From Streptomyces pyxinae (GTDB lineage: Bacteria; Actinomycetota; Actinomycetes; Streptomycetales; Streptomycetaceae), in contig NZ_JANUGQ010000017.1 of assembly GCF_024756275.1 (NCBI RefSeq), positions 103,563-167,562 on the forward strand: a stretch of 64,000 nucleotides of DNA, read 5' to 3'. This document shows positions 52,853 to 61,640 of this stretch, piece after piece (positions within the stretch are counted from its first letter, which is position 1; every line of letters begins with the position of its first letter). The translations under genes were made by a program, and so were the position numbers. Below the pieces are notes generated by a model, which saw only the letters and a program-made list of their open reading frames with translations, was not told where the DNA came from and searched no databases.

Positions 52853-53236
52853 GTGAGCCCTGTACGTCGCTGTTCGCGCACCGCGTGCGGCCGCCCTGCC
52901 GTCGCGACACTGACGTACGTCTATGCCGACTCGACCGCGGTCCTCGGCCCGCTCGCCACCTACGCCGAACCCCACTGCTACGACCTGTGCGCCGAGCACA
53001 GCGAGCGCCTCACCGCGCCGCGCGGCTGGGAGGTCGTCCGGCTCTCGGACGGCTCGGCCCCCGCCCGCCCCAGCGGAGACGATCTGGAGGCCCTCGCCAA
53101 CGCCGTACGGGAGGCGGCCCGCCCCCAGGAGCGGGCGGCCGAGGGCGGCGGCGGCAAGAGCGGCGGGCGCGGTGGCGACCCGGTGGAGGTCGGACGCCGC
53201 GGCCACCTCCGCGTCCTGCGCTCCCCCGACTCCTGA
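52853..53236 (+). CDS. DUF3499 family protein
   Basis: A 127-residue protein of a family conserved across actinobacteria and always found near manB and whiB. The N-terminal half has paired cysteines in CSRTACGRPAVATLTYVYADSTAV and HCYDLCAEHSERLTAP, spaced like a zinc ribbon. The C-terminal half is a charged, disordered stretch ending GRRGHLRVLRSPDS. The GTG at 52853 directly precedes the conserved SPVRRCSR and lacks a ribosome site, fitting leaderless translation. The function is unknown; a small metal-binding regulatory or structural protein is plausible. Confidence 0.85.
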   Translation: MSPVRRCSRTACGRPAVATLTYVYADSTAVLGPLATYAEPHCYDLCAEHSERLTAPRGWEVVRLSDGSAPARPSGDDLEALANAVREAARPQERAAEGGGGKSGGRGGDPVEVGRRGHLRVLRSPDS

Positions 53237-53652
53237 CGCCCCGGCGCGCCGCCCTCCCTGGGCCCCTGGCCTTCTGCGTCCGGCCGTCTCCGGGCTCCTG
53301 GCCTCCGGTGTACCGCCCTCCGCGGGCACCTGGCGCCCCGGCGCACCGCAGTCTCCGGGCTCCTGGCCTTCGGCGTACCGCCCTTCCCGGACGCCTGGCG
53401 TCCTGGCACCGCGATCCCCGGACCTCCGACCCCTCCGCCCGGCCGCCCCGGTTCGTCCCGGGTGCCCGGCCGGGCCCGGTGCCGGGGGCCCGGTTCCGGT
53501 GCCCGGCCGCCCCGGCTCGTTCCGCTGCCCGGCCCGTCGCGGTGCCGGGTCCGCGCCCCCGTGAGTGATCGGAAACCCGCCGGGTAACTTGGCTTCCGCA
53601 TGCCGGTGCCGCCGCACCGGGCAGAGGTTCGCGGGAAGGCTGGGGCTGGGCA
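53237..53652 (+). repeat. 65-bp direct repeats and promoter zone upstream of manB
   Basis: TCTCCGGGCTCCTGGCCT with following GTACCGCCCT occurs at about 53287 and 53352, with a diverged copy near 53260; the period is 65 bases. Beyond 53550 the bias relaxes: GGGTAACTTGGC (TAACTT at 53586-53591) is a possible -10 for manB about 60 bases before its GTG. No gene seen. Confidence 0.6.
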
Positions 53653-55062
53653 GTGGCTGCTGATTCGACCGGTACGTCGGAACCGACGGGAACGCCGGGT
53701 CTCCCCGACCTGTCGGGGCTCGTCAAGGCGTACGACGTACGCGGTGTGGTGCCGGACCAGTGGGACGAGCCGCTGGCCGAGCTGTTCGGCGCGGCGTTCG
53801 TCCAGGTCACCGGGGCCGAGGCGATGGTCGTCGGCCATGACATGCGGCCCTCGTCGCCCGGACTGTCCGGGGCCTTCGCCCGGGGCGCGACGGCCCAGGG
53901 CGCCGACGTCACGCTGATCGGGCTCTGCTCGACCGACCAGCTCTACTACGCCTCGGGCGCCCTGGACCTGCCCGGCGCCATGTTCACCGCCTCGCACAAC
54001 CCGGCCCAGTACAACGGCATCAAGCTCTGCCGCGCCGGCGCCGCCCCGGTCGGCCAGGACACCGGGCTGGCCGACATCCGGAAGCTGGCCGAGACCTGGC
54101 TCGCCGCCGGCCCGCCCACCCCGGCGGCCAGGACCGGCACGGTCACCCGGCGGGACACCCTCACCGACTACGCCGACTATCTGAAGTCGCTGGTGGCGCT
54201 GGACGGCATCCGCCCGCTGAAGGTCGTGGTCGACGCGGGCAACGGCATGGGCGGCCACACCGTGCCGACCGTCTTCGCGGGGCTGCCGCTCACCCTGGTC
54301 CCGCTCTACTTCGAGCTGGACGGCACCTTCCCCAACCACGAGGCCAACCCACTGGACCCGGCGAACCTGGTGGACCTCCGGCACCGGGTGCGCGCGGAGG
54401 GCGCGGACCTGGGCCTCGCCTTCGACGGCGACGCCGACCGCTGCTTCGTGGTGGACGAGCGGGGCGAGCCGGTCTCGCCGTCCGCGATCACCGCCCTGGT
54501 GGCCGCGCGCGAGCTGGCCCGGAACGGCGGCACCGGCACGGTCATCCACAACCTGATCACCTCCTGGTCGGTGCCCGAGGTGGTGCGTGAGAACGGCGGC
54601 TCGCCGGTGCGCACCCGGGTCGGCCACTCCTTCATCAAGCAGGAGATGGCCAGGACCGGAGCGATTTTCGGCGGCGAGCACTCGGCGCACTACTACTTCC
54701 GCGACTTCTGGAACGCCGACACCGGCATGCTGGCCGCCCTGCACGTCCTCGCGGCCCTGGGCGAGCAGCCGGGACCGCTCTCCGGCCTGGTCGCCGCGTA
54801 CGACCGGTACACCGGCTCCGGCGAGATCAACTCGACCGTCGCCGACCAGGCCGGCCGCTCCGCCGCCGTACGCGCGGAGTTCGGCGCCCGCGAGGGCGTG
54901 ACCGTCGACGAGCTGGACGGGCTGACCTTCACCGGCCCGGACTGGTGGTTCAACCTGCGTCCGTCCAACACGGAACCGCTGCTCCGGCTGAACGTCGAGG
55001 CGCGCGACGAGCCGACGATGGCCAAGCTCCGCGACGAGGTGCTGGCCCTGGTCCGCGCCTGA
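53653..55062 (+). CDS. manB: Phosphomannomutase / phosphoglucomutase
   Basis: A 469-residue alpha-D-phosphohexomutase interconverting mannose-6-P and mannose-1-P (and likely the glucose pair). The phosphoserine loop is FTASHNPAQYNGIK with Ser114, the metal loop LAFDGDADRCF, the sugar-specificity loop GGEHSAHYYF and the phosphate-binding loop NLRPSNTEPLLRL. The GTG at 53653 gives the expected N terminus, followed by LVKAYDVRGVVP. It starts the block manB, Trm112-like, SIS, manA, all in one direction. Confidence 0.94.
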   Translation: MAADSTGTSEPTGTPGLPDLSGLVKAYDVRGVVPDQWDEPLAELFGAAFVQVTGAEAMVVGHDMRPSSPGLSGAFARGATAQGADVTLIGLCSTDQLYYASGALDLPGAMFTASHNPAQYNGIKLCRAGAAPVGQDTGLADIRKLAETWLAAGPPTPAARTGTVTRRDTLTDYADYLKSLVALDGIRPLKVVVDAGNGMGGHTVPTVFAGLPLTLVPLYFELDGTFPNHEANPLDPANLVDLRHRVRAEGADLGLAFDGDADRCFVVDERGEPVSPSAITALVAARELARNGGTGTVIHNLITSWSVPEVVRENGGSPVRTRVGHSFIKQEMARTGAIFGGEHSAHYYFRDFWNADTGMLAALHVLAALGEQPGPLSGLVAAYDRYTGSGEINSTVADQAGRSAAVRAEFGAREGVTVDELDGLTFTGPDWWFNLRPSNTEPLLRLNVEARDEPTMAKLRDEVLALVRA

Positions 55063-55457
55063 GCCCCGGCCCCGCCCCTTGTACGACGGGGCGTCCCGGC
55101 CGGCGCCGCCGAGGCCGGGTCCGTCCGGTGCCCGGGCCGGGTGGCTTGGCCCGTCCGGTGTCCGGGCGCCCAGGGCCCGGCCGCTCCGGGTCCGCCCGGT
55201 GCCCGGCCGAGCGGGGGCGGGGCCGGGCGCCCCGGCCCAACTGCGCCGGGTCCGTCCGGGCGGCGCCGAGCCGGCCGGTCTCCGGGCCGAGCGGGGCCGG
55301 GTCCGTCCGGGGTGCGGGCCGGGGCGGCGCGGGGCGTCCGGCGGTACCGGCGCCGGAGCCACGGGGCCGCCCGGCCCGGCGGTAGGCTGACGTGGCCGTA
55401 CGGCACCGCCGGGACCCGCCGTTCCGGCACCACGAACCGTTCGAAGGGACCGTACCC
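55063..55457 (+). repeat. GC-rich degenerate repeat spacer between manB and the Trm112-like gene
   Basis: 395 bases of variants of GGTCCGTCCGGTGCCCGG and CCGAGCGGGGCCGGGTCCGT. Near 55380 the sequence GGTAGGCTGACG may hold a -10 element (TAGGCT), about 70 bases before the next gene, which has AAGGGA as ribosome site. Confidence 0.5.
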
Positions 55458-55640
55458 ATGCCGCTCGAAGCCGGCCTCCTGGAGATCCTCGCCTGCCCGG
55501 CCTGCCACGCGCCGCTGGACGACCGCACCGCGGACGAGACCCCCGAGCTGGTCTGCACCGGTGAGGGCTGCGGTCTGGCCTACCCGGTGCGCGACGAGAT
55601 CCCGGTGCTCCTGGTGGACGAGGCCCGTCGCCCGGCCTGA
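55458..55640 (+). CDS. Trm112-family zinc-ribbon protein
   Basis: A 60-residue protein with a Trm112 fold: LLEILACPACHAPLDD supplies the first cysteine pair, LVCTGEGCGLAYPVRDEIPVLL the second pair and the conserved hydrophobic end. Trm112 in eukaryotes and archaea activates methyltransferases; the bacterial stand-alone proteins are largely unstudied. The ATG follows AAGGGA. It sits between manB and the SIS gene, an arrangement common in streptomycetes. Confidence 0.88.
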   Translation: MPLEAGLLEILACPACHAPLDDRTADETPELVCTGEGCGLAYPVRDEIPVLLVDEARRPA

Positions 55641-55805
55641 CCCGGAGCCGCCGGGCCGCCCCGCGTACCGGCGGCCCGGCCCGGCACCCCGTCGCGCGCC
55701 GCCGCCGTCCGGCCCGCCGCGTGGTGCCGCCACCGGGCGTGCGCGCCCGCCCTTCCCCGTACCGGCCCCACGGACCCCGTACCGGCGAATCGGAGGCCCC
55801 ACCCC

Positions 55806-56942
55806 ATGCTCGACGAGTCGCTGCTCGACGACCCCGAGGCCCTGGCCAGGGCCGACCGGCGCGGACTGCTGCGCGGGGCGGCCGAGGCCGGCGCCCGGGT
55901 GCGCACCGCCGCCCGGCACGCCGCCGAGGCCGGGATCGCGGAGCTGAACCCCGAGGGCCGGCCGCGCGCCGTGCTGGTCGCCGGCCCCGGCACGGCCGCC
56001 ACCGGGGTCGCGGACCTGGTCGGCGCGCTCGTCGGTGCCGCCGCCCCGGTCACCCGGCTCCGGCCGACCGGTGTCGCCTCCGCCGCGGGTGCCCTGCGCT
56101 GGGCGCTGCCCGGCTGGGCGGGCCCGGTGGACCTGCTGCTCATCGCCACCGCCGACGGCTCCGAACCGGGACTCGCCCTCCTCGCGGAGCAGGCGTACCA
56201 CCGGGGCGTCACCGTCGTCGTGGTCGCCCCGCGCCGCTCCCCGCTCACCGAGGCGGTCGGCGGTGCCCGGGGCCTGGCGGTCCCGATGGCCACCGCGCCG
56301 CACGAGCAGCCGTACGAGGAGATCCAGGCCGCCGCCCCCGGCACCCTCTGGGCGCTCTTCACCCCGCTGCTGGCCCTGCTCGACCGGGTCGGCCTGGTCA
56401 CCGCGACCGCCGAGGACCTGGACCGGGTGGCCGACCGGCTGGACCGGACCGCCGAGCGGTGCGGCCCGGCCATCGCGACGTACAGCAATCCGGCCAAGAC
56501 CCTCGCCGCCGAGCTGGCCGACGCGCTGCCGCTGATCTGGACCGAGGGTCCGGCCGCCGCCCCGGTCGGCCGCCGCTTCACCGCCGTACTGGCCGAGCTT
56601 GCGGGGCGCCCGGCGCTCGGCGCGGAACTGCCCGAGGCGCTGCCCGCCCACGGCACCCTGCTCGCGGGCGACCTGGCGGCGGGCGCCGACCCCGACGACT
56701 TCTTCCGCGACCGGGTGGAGGAGCCGCAGCCGCTGCGGGCGCGGATCGTGCTGCTGCGCGACCGGCCGACCGACGGGCTCAGCGCGGCGCCGGCCGCCCG
56801 GGAACTGGCGCTCGGCCACGACACGGCCATCAGCGAGCTCGAACCGGAGGAGGGCACGGAGCTGGAGGTGCTGGCCGAGCTGCTGGCCGTCACCGACTTC
56901 GCGGCCAGTTACCTCGCCCTGGCCGCCGGCCACCCGGACTGA
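55806..56942 (+). CDS. SIS-domain protein, PGI/PMI-like with degenerate active site
   Basis: A 378-residue protein aligned in layout with bifunctional phosphoglucose/phosphomannose isomerases. The usual SYSGNTEET phosphate loop corresponds to LLLIATADGSEPGLALLAEQA, which lacks the SGNT core, and the first loop is VLVAGPGTAATGVADLVG. The C-terminal ADALPLIWTEGPAAAPVGRRFTAVLAELA and EEPQPLRARIVLLRD are typical of the family. Catalysis as an isomerase is uncertain; manA downstream already supplies phosphomannose isomerase. From memory, Rv3256c occupies the same place between manB and manA in mycobacteria. Confidence 0.8.
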   Translation: MLDESLLDDPEALARADRRGLLRGAAEAGARVRTAARHAAEAGIAELNPEGRPRAVLVAGPGTAATGVADLVGALVGAAAPVTRLRPTGVASAAGALRWALPGWAGPVDLLLIATADGSEPGLALLAEQAYHRGVTVVVVAPRRSPLTEAVGGARGLAVPMATAPHEQPYEEIQAAAPGTLWALFTPLLALLDRVGLVTATAEDLDRVADRLDRTAERCGPAIATYSNPAKTLAAELADALPLIWTEGPAAAPVGRRFTAVLAELAGRPALGAELPEALPAHGTLLAGDLAAGADPDDFFRDRVEEPQPLRARIVLLRDRPTDGLSAAPAARELALGHDTAISELEPEEGTELEVLAELLAVTDFAASYLALAAGHPD

Positions 56943-57410
56943 CCGTCGACGGTCCGAGCGTGACCGGCCCCGTCGGCGTGGCCCCCCGGGCCCGGGGCGC
57001 CCCGACCGCCGGCCGCCGGGACCGGTGACCGTCCGAATGACCGGCCGCCGGGGTTGGTGGCCCCAGGGACGGCCGACCGCCGGGACGGCCGACCTCCGGG
57101 ATCGGTGACGGCCTGGACCGGTGACCGTCCGGCCTGGCGACCACCGACCACCGGCCGCCCGGCTGGTGACCGCCGCCGGCCGGCCGTTCGCCGGTCCGCT
57201 GCCCGCCGGTCGGCTCTGCTCCGGTCGGCTGTGCTCCGGCCGAGGTGTCCGGCGGCCCCGTCGCCGCACGTCCGGTCCGGCCCGCTCCGGCCGGGCCCCG
57301 GCCGCTGAGAGGTCCGCCCGCACCCCGAGCCACCGAGTCTCGCCGCTCCCCGTAACCCGCCGCCGGCCCGTACATGACCGAACCCCCGACGAACGAATGA
57401 CGAGGACCCC
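56943..57410 (+). repeat. Degenerate GACCG-rich repeats between SIS gene and manA
   Basis: 468 bases dominated by GACCGCC, GGGACGGCCGACC and CCGGTCGGCT variants. GACCGTCGACGGTC at 56941-56954, overlapping the SIS stop, is a perfect 14-base palindrome. No gene, and no convincing promoter; GAGGA supplies the manA ribosome site. Confidence 0.5.
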
Positions 57411-58574
57411 ATGGACCGACTGACCGCCACCGTCCGGCCGTACGCCTGGGGCTCCACCACGGCCATCCCGGAGCTGCTGGGCGTCCCGCCCACCGGCGAG
57501 CCCCAGGCCGAGCTGTGGCTGGGCGCCCACCCCGGCGCGCCCTCCCGGGTCACCCGCGCCGGTGCCGAGCGGGCGCTCGACGAGGTGATCGCCGCCGGCC
57601 CGGAGCGGGAGCTGGGCGCGGCCACCGTGGAGCGGTTCGGCCCCCGGCTGCCCTTCCTGCTGAAGCTGCTCGCCGCCGCCCGCCCGCTCTCCCTCCAGGT
57701 GCACCCCGACAACGCCCAGGCGCGCGCGGGGTTCGAGCGGGAGGAGCGCGCGGGCGTGCCGCTCGCCGCCCCCCACCGCACCTACAAGGACCCGCACCAC
57801 AAGCCCGAACTCCTCTGCGCCCTCACGCCCTTCGAGGGCCTCTGCGGCTTCCGCGCCCCCGGCCGCACCGCCGAGCTGCTCGCCGCGCTGGAGGTGGACT
57901 CGCTCAAGCCGTACGCCGATCTCCTGCACGCCCACCCCGAGGACGCCGCCCTGCGCGAGGTGCTGACGGCCGTGCTCTCGGCCGACCGGGAGGAGATGGC
58001 CTCGACCGTCGCCGAGGCCGCCGCCGCCTGCGAGCGCCTGGGCGGCGCCCACGCCCCGTACGCCGCGCTCGCCCATCACTACCCGGGCGACCCCGGGGTG
58101 GTCGCCGCCATGCTGCTCAACCACGTCCGGCTCCAGCCGGGGGAGGCGCTGTACCTCGGCGCCGGGGTGCCGCACGCCTATCTCCAGGGCCTCGGCGTGG
58201 AGATCATGGCCAACTCGGACAACGTCCTGCGCTGCGGGCTCACCCCCAAGCACATCGACGTCCCCGAACTGCTGCGGATCGTGCGCTTCGAGGCCACCGA
58301 CCCGGCCGTCCTCCGCCCCGAGGCGACGGCCGGCGGTGAGGAGATCTACGAGACGCCCGTCGAGGAGTTCCGGCTCTCCCGTTACGTACGCCCCGAGGGC
58401 GCCGCTCCGGCCGACCTCACCGCGGCCGTTCCGCAGATCCTGCTCACCACCGCGGGCGCGCCGGAAGTGGGCGGTCTTCCGCTCGCCCCCGGACAGGCGC
58501 TCTTCGTCCCGGCGGGCGAGGTGGTTGAACTGCGGGGCGGGGGAACGCTGTTCCGAGCGGCCGTGGCGGGCTGA
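57411..58574 (+). CDS. manA: Mannose-6-phosphate isomerase, class I
   Basis: A 387-residue type I phosphomannose isomerase that links fructose-6-P and mannose-6-P. Zinc ligands are in PLSLQVHPDNAQA, HHKPELLCAL and LGAGVPHAYLQG; the N-terminal YAWGSTTAIPELLG and the central FEGLCGFRAP are family hallmarks, as is NVLRCGLTPKHIDVPELL. The ATG has GACGAGGA upstream. With manB and the guanylyltransferase in this window, the route from fructose-6-P to GDP-mannose is complete. Confidence 0.95.
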   Translation: MDRLTATVRPYAWGSTTAIPELLGVPPTGEPQAELWLGAHPGAPSRVTRAGAERALDEVIAAGPERELGAATVERFGPRLPFLLKLLAAARPLSLQVHPDNAQARAGFEREERAGVPLAAPHRTYKDPHHKPELLCALTPFEGLCGFRAPGRTAELLAALEVDSLKPYADLLHAHPEDAALREVLTAVLSADREEMASTVAEAAAACERLGGAHAPYAALAHHYPGDPGVVAAMLLNHVRLQPGEALYLGAGVPHAYLQGLGVEIMANSDNVLRCGLTPKHIDVPELLRIVRFEATDPAVLRPEATAGGEEIYETPVEEFRLSRYVRPEGAAPADLTAAVPQILLTTAGAPEVGGLPLAPGQALFVPAGEVVELRGGGTLFRAAVAG

Positions 58575-58700
58575 CCACGCCCCGCCGCGCCTGCTGCGAC
58601 AATGTGCCGCCGTACGCACACCACGCAGCACCACCCAGCGGCACCACCCGGTGCCCACGGGCCCCGCGCCCACGGACCGACGGAAGGGACACCCGCACGC

Positions 58701-59657
58701 ATGAGCGCGTCAGGCGGAACCAAGGCCATCGTGGCGGCACTCGGCGCCAACCTCGCCATCGCCGCGGCCAAATTCGTGGCGTTCCTCTTCAGCGGGTCGT
58801 CCTCGATGCTCGCGGAGAGCGTCCACTCGGTGGCCGACTCCGGCAACCAGGGACTGCTGCTCCTCGGCGGCAAGCGCGCCCAGCGCGAGGCCACCCCGCA
58901 GCACCCCTTCGGCTACGGCCGCGAGCGCTACATCTACGCCTTCCTCGTCTCGATCGTCCTCTTCTCGGTCGGCGGCATGTTCGCCCTGTACGAGGGCTAC
59001 GAGAAGATCAAGCACCCACACGAGATCACCGACTGGTACTGGCCGGTCGGCGTCCTGGTCTTCGCGATCGTCGCGGAGGGCTTCTCCTTCCGCACCGCGA
59101 TCAAGGAGTCCAACCCCCAGCGCGGCAACCTCTCCTGGAAGGAGTTCATCCGCCGGGCCAAGGCCCCCGAGCTGCCCGTGGTGCTGCTGGAGGACCTCGG
59201 CGCGCTGGTCGGCCTGGTCCTGGCCCTCGGCGGTGTCGGTCTCGCCCTGCTGACCGGGAACGGCGTCTGGGACGGCGTCGGCACCCTCTGCATCGGTGTC
59301 CTGCTGATCGCCATCGCCCTGGTGCTCGCCGCCGAGACCAAGTCGCTGCTGCTGGGCGAGTCCGCGGGGCTGGAGGACGTACGGAAGATCGAGCGCGCCG
59401 TGGTGGACGGCGAGACCGTGACCCGCGTCATCCACATGCGCACCCTCCACCTCGGGCCCGAGGAACTGCTCGTCGCCGCCAAGATCGCCGTCGAGCACGA
59501 CGACACGGCCGGCCAGGTCGCGGCCGCCATCAACGCGGCCGAGGAGCGCATCCGCGCGGCGGTCCCGATCGCCCGGGTCATCTACCTGGAACCGGACATC
59601 TACCGGCCGTCCGCCGCCCCCACCGCCACCGAGGTTCCCGGAGCCCCGGCGAGCTGA
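58701..59657 (+). CDS. Cation diffusion facilitator family transporter
   Basis: A 318-residue CDF protein exporting divalent metals such as zinc by proton antiport. The first helix is AIVAALGANLAIAAAKFVAFLF, followed by SSSMLAESVHSVADSGNQ with the HxxxD metal site and HPFGYGRERYIYAF. The later helices include LLEDLGALVGLVLALGGV. The cytoplasmic C-terminal domain (VIHMRTLHLGPEELLVAAKIAV) is typical. The ATG at 58701 has GGAAGGGA 11 bases upstream. It lies 126 bases after manA and may be read from the same promoter. Confidence 0.93.
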   Translation: MSASGGTKAIVAALGANLAIAAAKFVAFLFSGSSSMLAESVHSVADSGNQGLLLLGGKRAQREATPQHPFGYGRERYIYAFLVSIVLFSVGGMFALYEGYEKIKHPHEITDWYWPVGVLVFAIVAEGFSFRTAIKESNPQRGNLSWKEFIRRAKAPELPVVLLEDLGALVGLVLALGGVGLALLTGNGVWDGVGTLCIGVLLIAIALVLAAETKSLLLGESAGLEDVRKIERAVVDGETVTRVIHMRTLHLGPEELLVAAKIAVEHDDTAGQVAAAINAAEERIRAAVPIARVIYLEPDIYRPSAAPTATEVPGAPAS

Positions 59658-60000
59658 CGGCCGGATCCCGCCGTCCGCCGCCCGTGAACTCCCGCGTCCC
59701 GGCAGGGGCCGTCGTGCCCGCCGGGCGCGGGGTCCGGGCCCGGCCGGACCGGGAGCGGCGGCCGTCCGGTCTTCGGACAGGCGCCGGACGGGCTTGTCGG
59801 CCGCCACGCCCATCGGTGTAGATTCGAACCAGAGCCAGACGTCGCTGCTGATGGCGGTCGGGCGGTCCGAGGCCGGACCGTCCGAGGGAGAGAGGGCCTC
59901 CGACGACTGCACTGCGCGTGTGTCCGGGCGAGCCTTGCGCCCCCGCCACCGCAGAGCCAGCCGTACCCACCCTCGACCCAACCACGAGGAGCAGCTCGAA
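59658..60000 (+). promoter_or_regulatory. ahcY leader region with candidate promoter
   Basis: TTGTCG at 59794-59799 and GTAGAT at 59818-59823 (18-base spacer) make a good vegetative promoter, giving a leader of about 170 bases. The leader was checked for the conserved core of the SAH riboswitch and none was recognised, although GTCCGAGG at 59866-59873 and GTCCGAGG at 59879-59886 are near-duplicate. GAGGAG before 60001 is the ribosome site. The length of the leader leaves room for an unrecognised control element. Confidence 0.5.
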
Positions 60001-61458
60001 ATGACGACTGTCGAGAACCGACAGGACTTCAAGGTCGCCGACCTCTCCCTGGCCGACTTCGGCCGCAAGGAGATCACCCTCGCCGAGCACGAGATGCCGG
60101 GCCTGATGGCGATCCGCAAGGAGTACGCCGAGTCCCAGCCGCTCGCCGGTGCCCGGATCACCGGCTCGCTGCACATGACGGTGCAGACCGCGGTGCTCAT
60201 CGAGACGCTCGTCGCCCTCGGCGCCGAGGTCCGCTGGGCCTCCTGCAACATCTTCTCCACCCAGGACCACGCCGCCGCGGCCATCGCCGTCGGCCCGAAC
60301 GGCACCCCGGAGAACCCCCAGGGCGTGCCCGTCTTCGCCTGGAAGGGCGAGACCCTGGAGGAGTACTGGTGGTGCACCGAGCAGGCGCTGACCTGGCCGG
60401 ACGCCTCCACCGGCGGCCCGAACATGATCCTCGACGACGGCGGTGACGCGACCCTCCTCGTCCACAAGGGCGTCGAGTTCGAGAAGGCCGGAGAGGTCCC
60501 GGACCCGGCCACCGCGGACAGCGAGGAGTACGCCCACATCCTCCGCGTCCTCACCCGCACCCTCGGTGAGAACGCGCAGAAGTGGACCCTGCTCTCCTCC
60601 GAGATCCGCGGCGTGACCGAGGAGACCACCACCGGCGTCCACCGGCTCTACGAGATGCACCGGGACGGCACCCTGCTCTTCCCGGCGATCAATGTGAACG
60701 ACGCCGTCACCAAGTCCAAGTTCGACAACAAGTACGGCTGCCGCCACTCCCTGGTCGACGGCATCAACCGCGCCACCGACGTGCTGATCGGCGGCAAGGT
60801 CGCGGTCGTCTGCGGCTACGGCGACGTCGGCAAGGGCTGCGCGGAGTCGCTCCGCGGCCAGGGCGCCCGTGTCATCGTCACCGAGATCGACCCCATCTGC
60901 GCCCTCCAGGCGGCGATGGACGGCTACCAGGTCGCCACGCTGGACGACGTCGTGGAGACCGCCGACATCTTCGTCACCACCACCGGCAACAAGGACATCA
61001 TCATGGCCGCCGACATGGCCAAGATGAAGCACCAGGCCATCGTGGGCAACATCGGTCACTTCGACAACGAGATCGACATGGCCGGCCTGGCCAAGATCGA
61101 TGGCATCGTCAAGGACGAGGTCAAGCCGCAGGTCCACACCTGGACCTTCCCGGACGGCAAGAAGATCATCGTGCTGTCCGAGGGCCGTCTGCTGAACCTG
61201 GGCAACGCCACCGGGCACCCCTCGTTCGTGATGTCCAACTCCTTCGCCGACCAGACGCTGGCGCAGATCGAGCTGTTCACCAAGCCCGAGGAGTACCCGA
61301 CCGACGTCTATGTGCTCCCCAAGCACCTGGACGAGAAGGTCGCCCGGCTGCACCTCGACGCCCTGGGCGTGAAGCTGACCACGCTCCGCCCGGAGCAGGC
61401 GGCGTACATCGGCGTCCAGGTCGAGGGCCCGTACAAGCCCGACCACTACCGCTACTGA
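60001..61458 (+). CDS. ahcY: Adenosylhomocysteinase
   Basis: A 485-residue S-adenosylhomocysteine hydrolase, splitting SAH into adenosine and homocysteine with bound NAD. Motifs are EHEMPGLMAIRKEYAE, SLHMTVQTAVLIETL, SCNIFSTQDHAAAA, NVNDAVTKSKFDN, the Rossmann loop CGYGDVGKGCA, HFDNEIDM and the C-terminal KPDHYRY. An insert of about 40 residues near GVEFEKAGEVPDPATADSEE is the one typical of actinobacterial and many bacterial forms. Two hairpins follow the stop. It recycles the product of all methylation reactions. Confidence 0.97.
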   Translation: MTTVENRQDFKVADLSLADFGRKEITLAEHEMPGLMAIRKEYAESQPLAGARITGSLHMTVQTAVLIETLVALGAEVRWASCNIFSTQDHAAAAIAVGPNGTPENPQGVPVFAWKGETLEEYWWCTEQALTWPDASTGGPNMILDDGGDATLLVHKGVEFEKAGEVPDPATADSEEYAHILRVLTRTLGENAQKWTLLSSEIRGVTEETTTGVHRLYEMHRDGTLLFPAINVNDAVTKSKFDNKYGCRHSLVDGINRATDVLIGGKVAVVCGYGDVGKGCAESLRGQGARVIVTEIDPICALQAAMDGYQVATLDDVVETADIFVTTTGNKDIIMAADMAKMKHQAIVGNIGHFDNEIDMAGLAKIDGIVKDEVKPQVHTWTFPDGKKIIVLSEGRLLNLGNATGHPSFVMSNSFADQTLAQIELFTKPEEYPTDVYVLPKHLDEKVARLHLDALGVKLTTLRPEQAAYIGVQVEGPYKPDHYRY

Positions 61459-61467
61459 GCCACCACC

Positions 61468-61510
61468 GCACCGGCGCCGCCGACCGACCCCGTCGGCCCG
61501 GCGCCGGTGC
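61468..61510 (+). terminator. Terminator hairpin directly after ahcY
   Basis: GCACCGGCGCC and GGCGCCGGTGC form an 11-bp perfect stem; inside it CCGAC and GTCGG extend the structure around a CGACCCC loop. It starts 10 bases after the ahcY stop. Confidence 0.85.
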
Positions 61511-61607
61511 CACGCGCCGCCGGGTCCGGTGCCGGTTCACGGGCACCGACACCGCTTGTGAACCCGGCACCGGCAGCCGCCGGCCGACCGCGCAAGGCAG
61601 ACACCGA

Positions 61608-61640
61608 GCAGGCCCCCGCACCCCCGTGACGGGGGCCTGC
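61608..61640 (+). terminator. Second terminator hairpin downstream of ahcY
   Basis: GCAGGCCCCCG and CGGGGGCCTGC form a perfect 11-bp stem with an 11-base loop, followed by CCCCTTGCC. Two hairpins in tandem insulate the highly expressed ahcY transcript. Confidence 0.85.

Noticed and set aside
54693..58673. 1300-codon minus-strand open frame over manB to manA
   Set aside because: It is antisense to four firmly identified genes and has no conserved motif.
59818..59835. GATTCGAACC near the ahcY promoter resembling the T-loop of a tRNA on the minus strand
   Set aside because: No acceptor stem, anticodon arm or other tRNA parts could be fitted around it.
59820..60000. S-adenosylhomocysteine riboswitch in the ahcY leader
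   Set aside because: The conserved core sequence of that riboswitch was not found, and the near-duplicate GTCCGAGG motifs do not form its fold.
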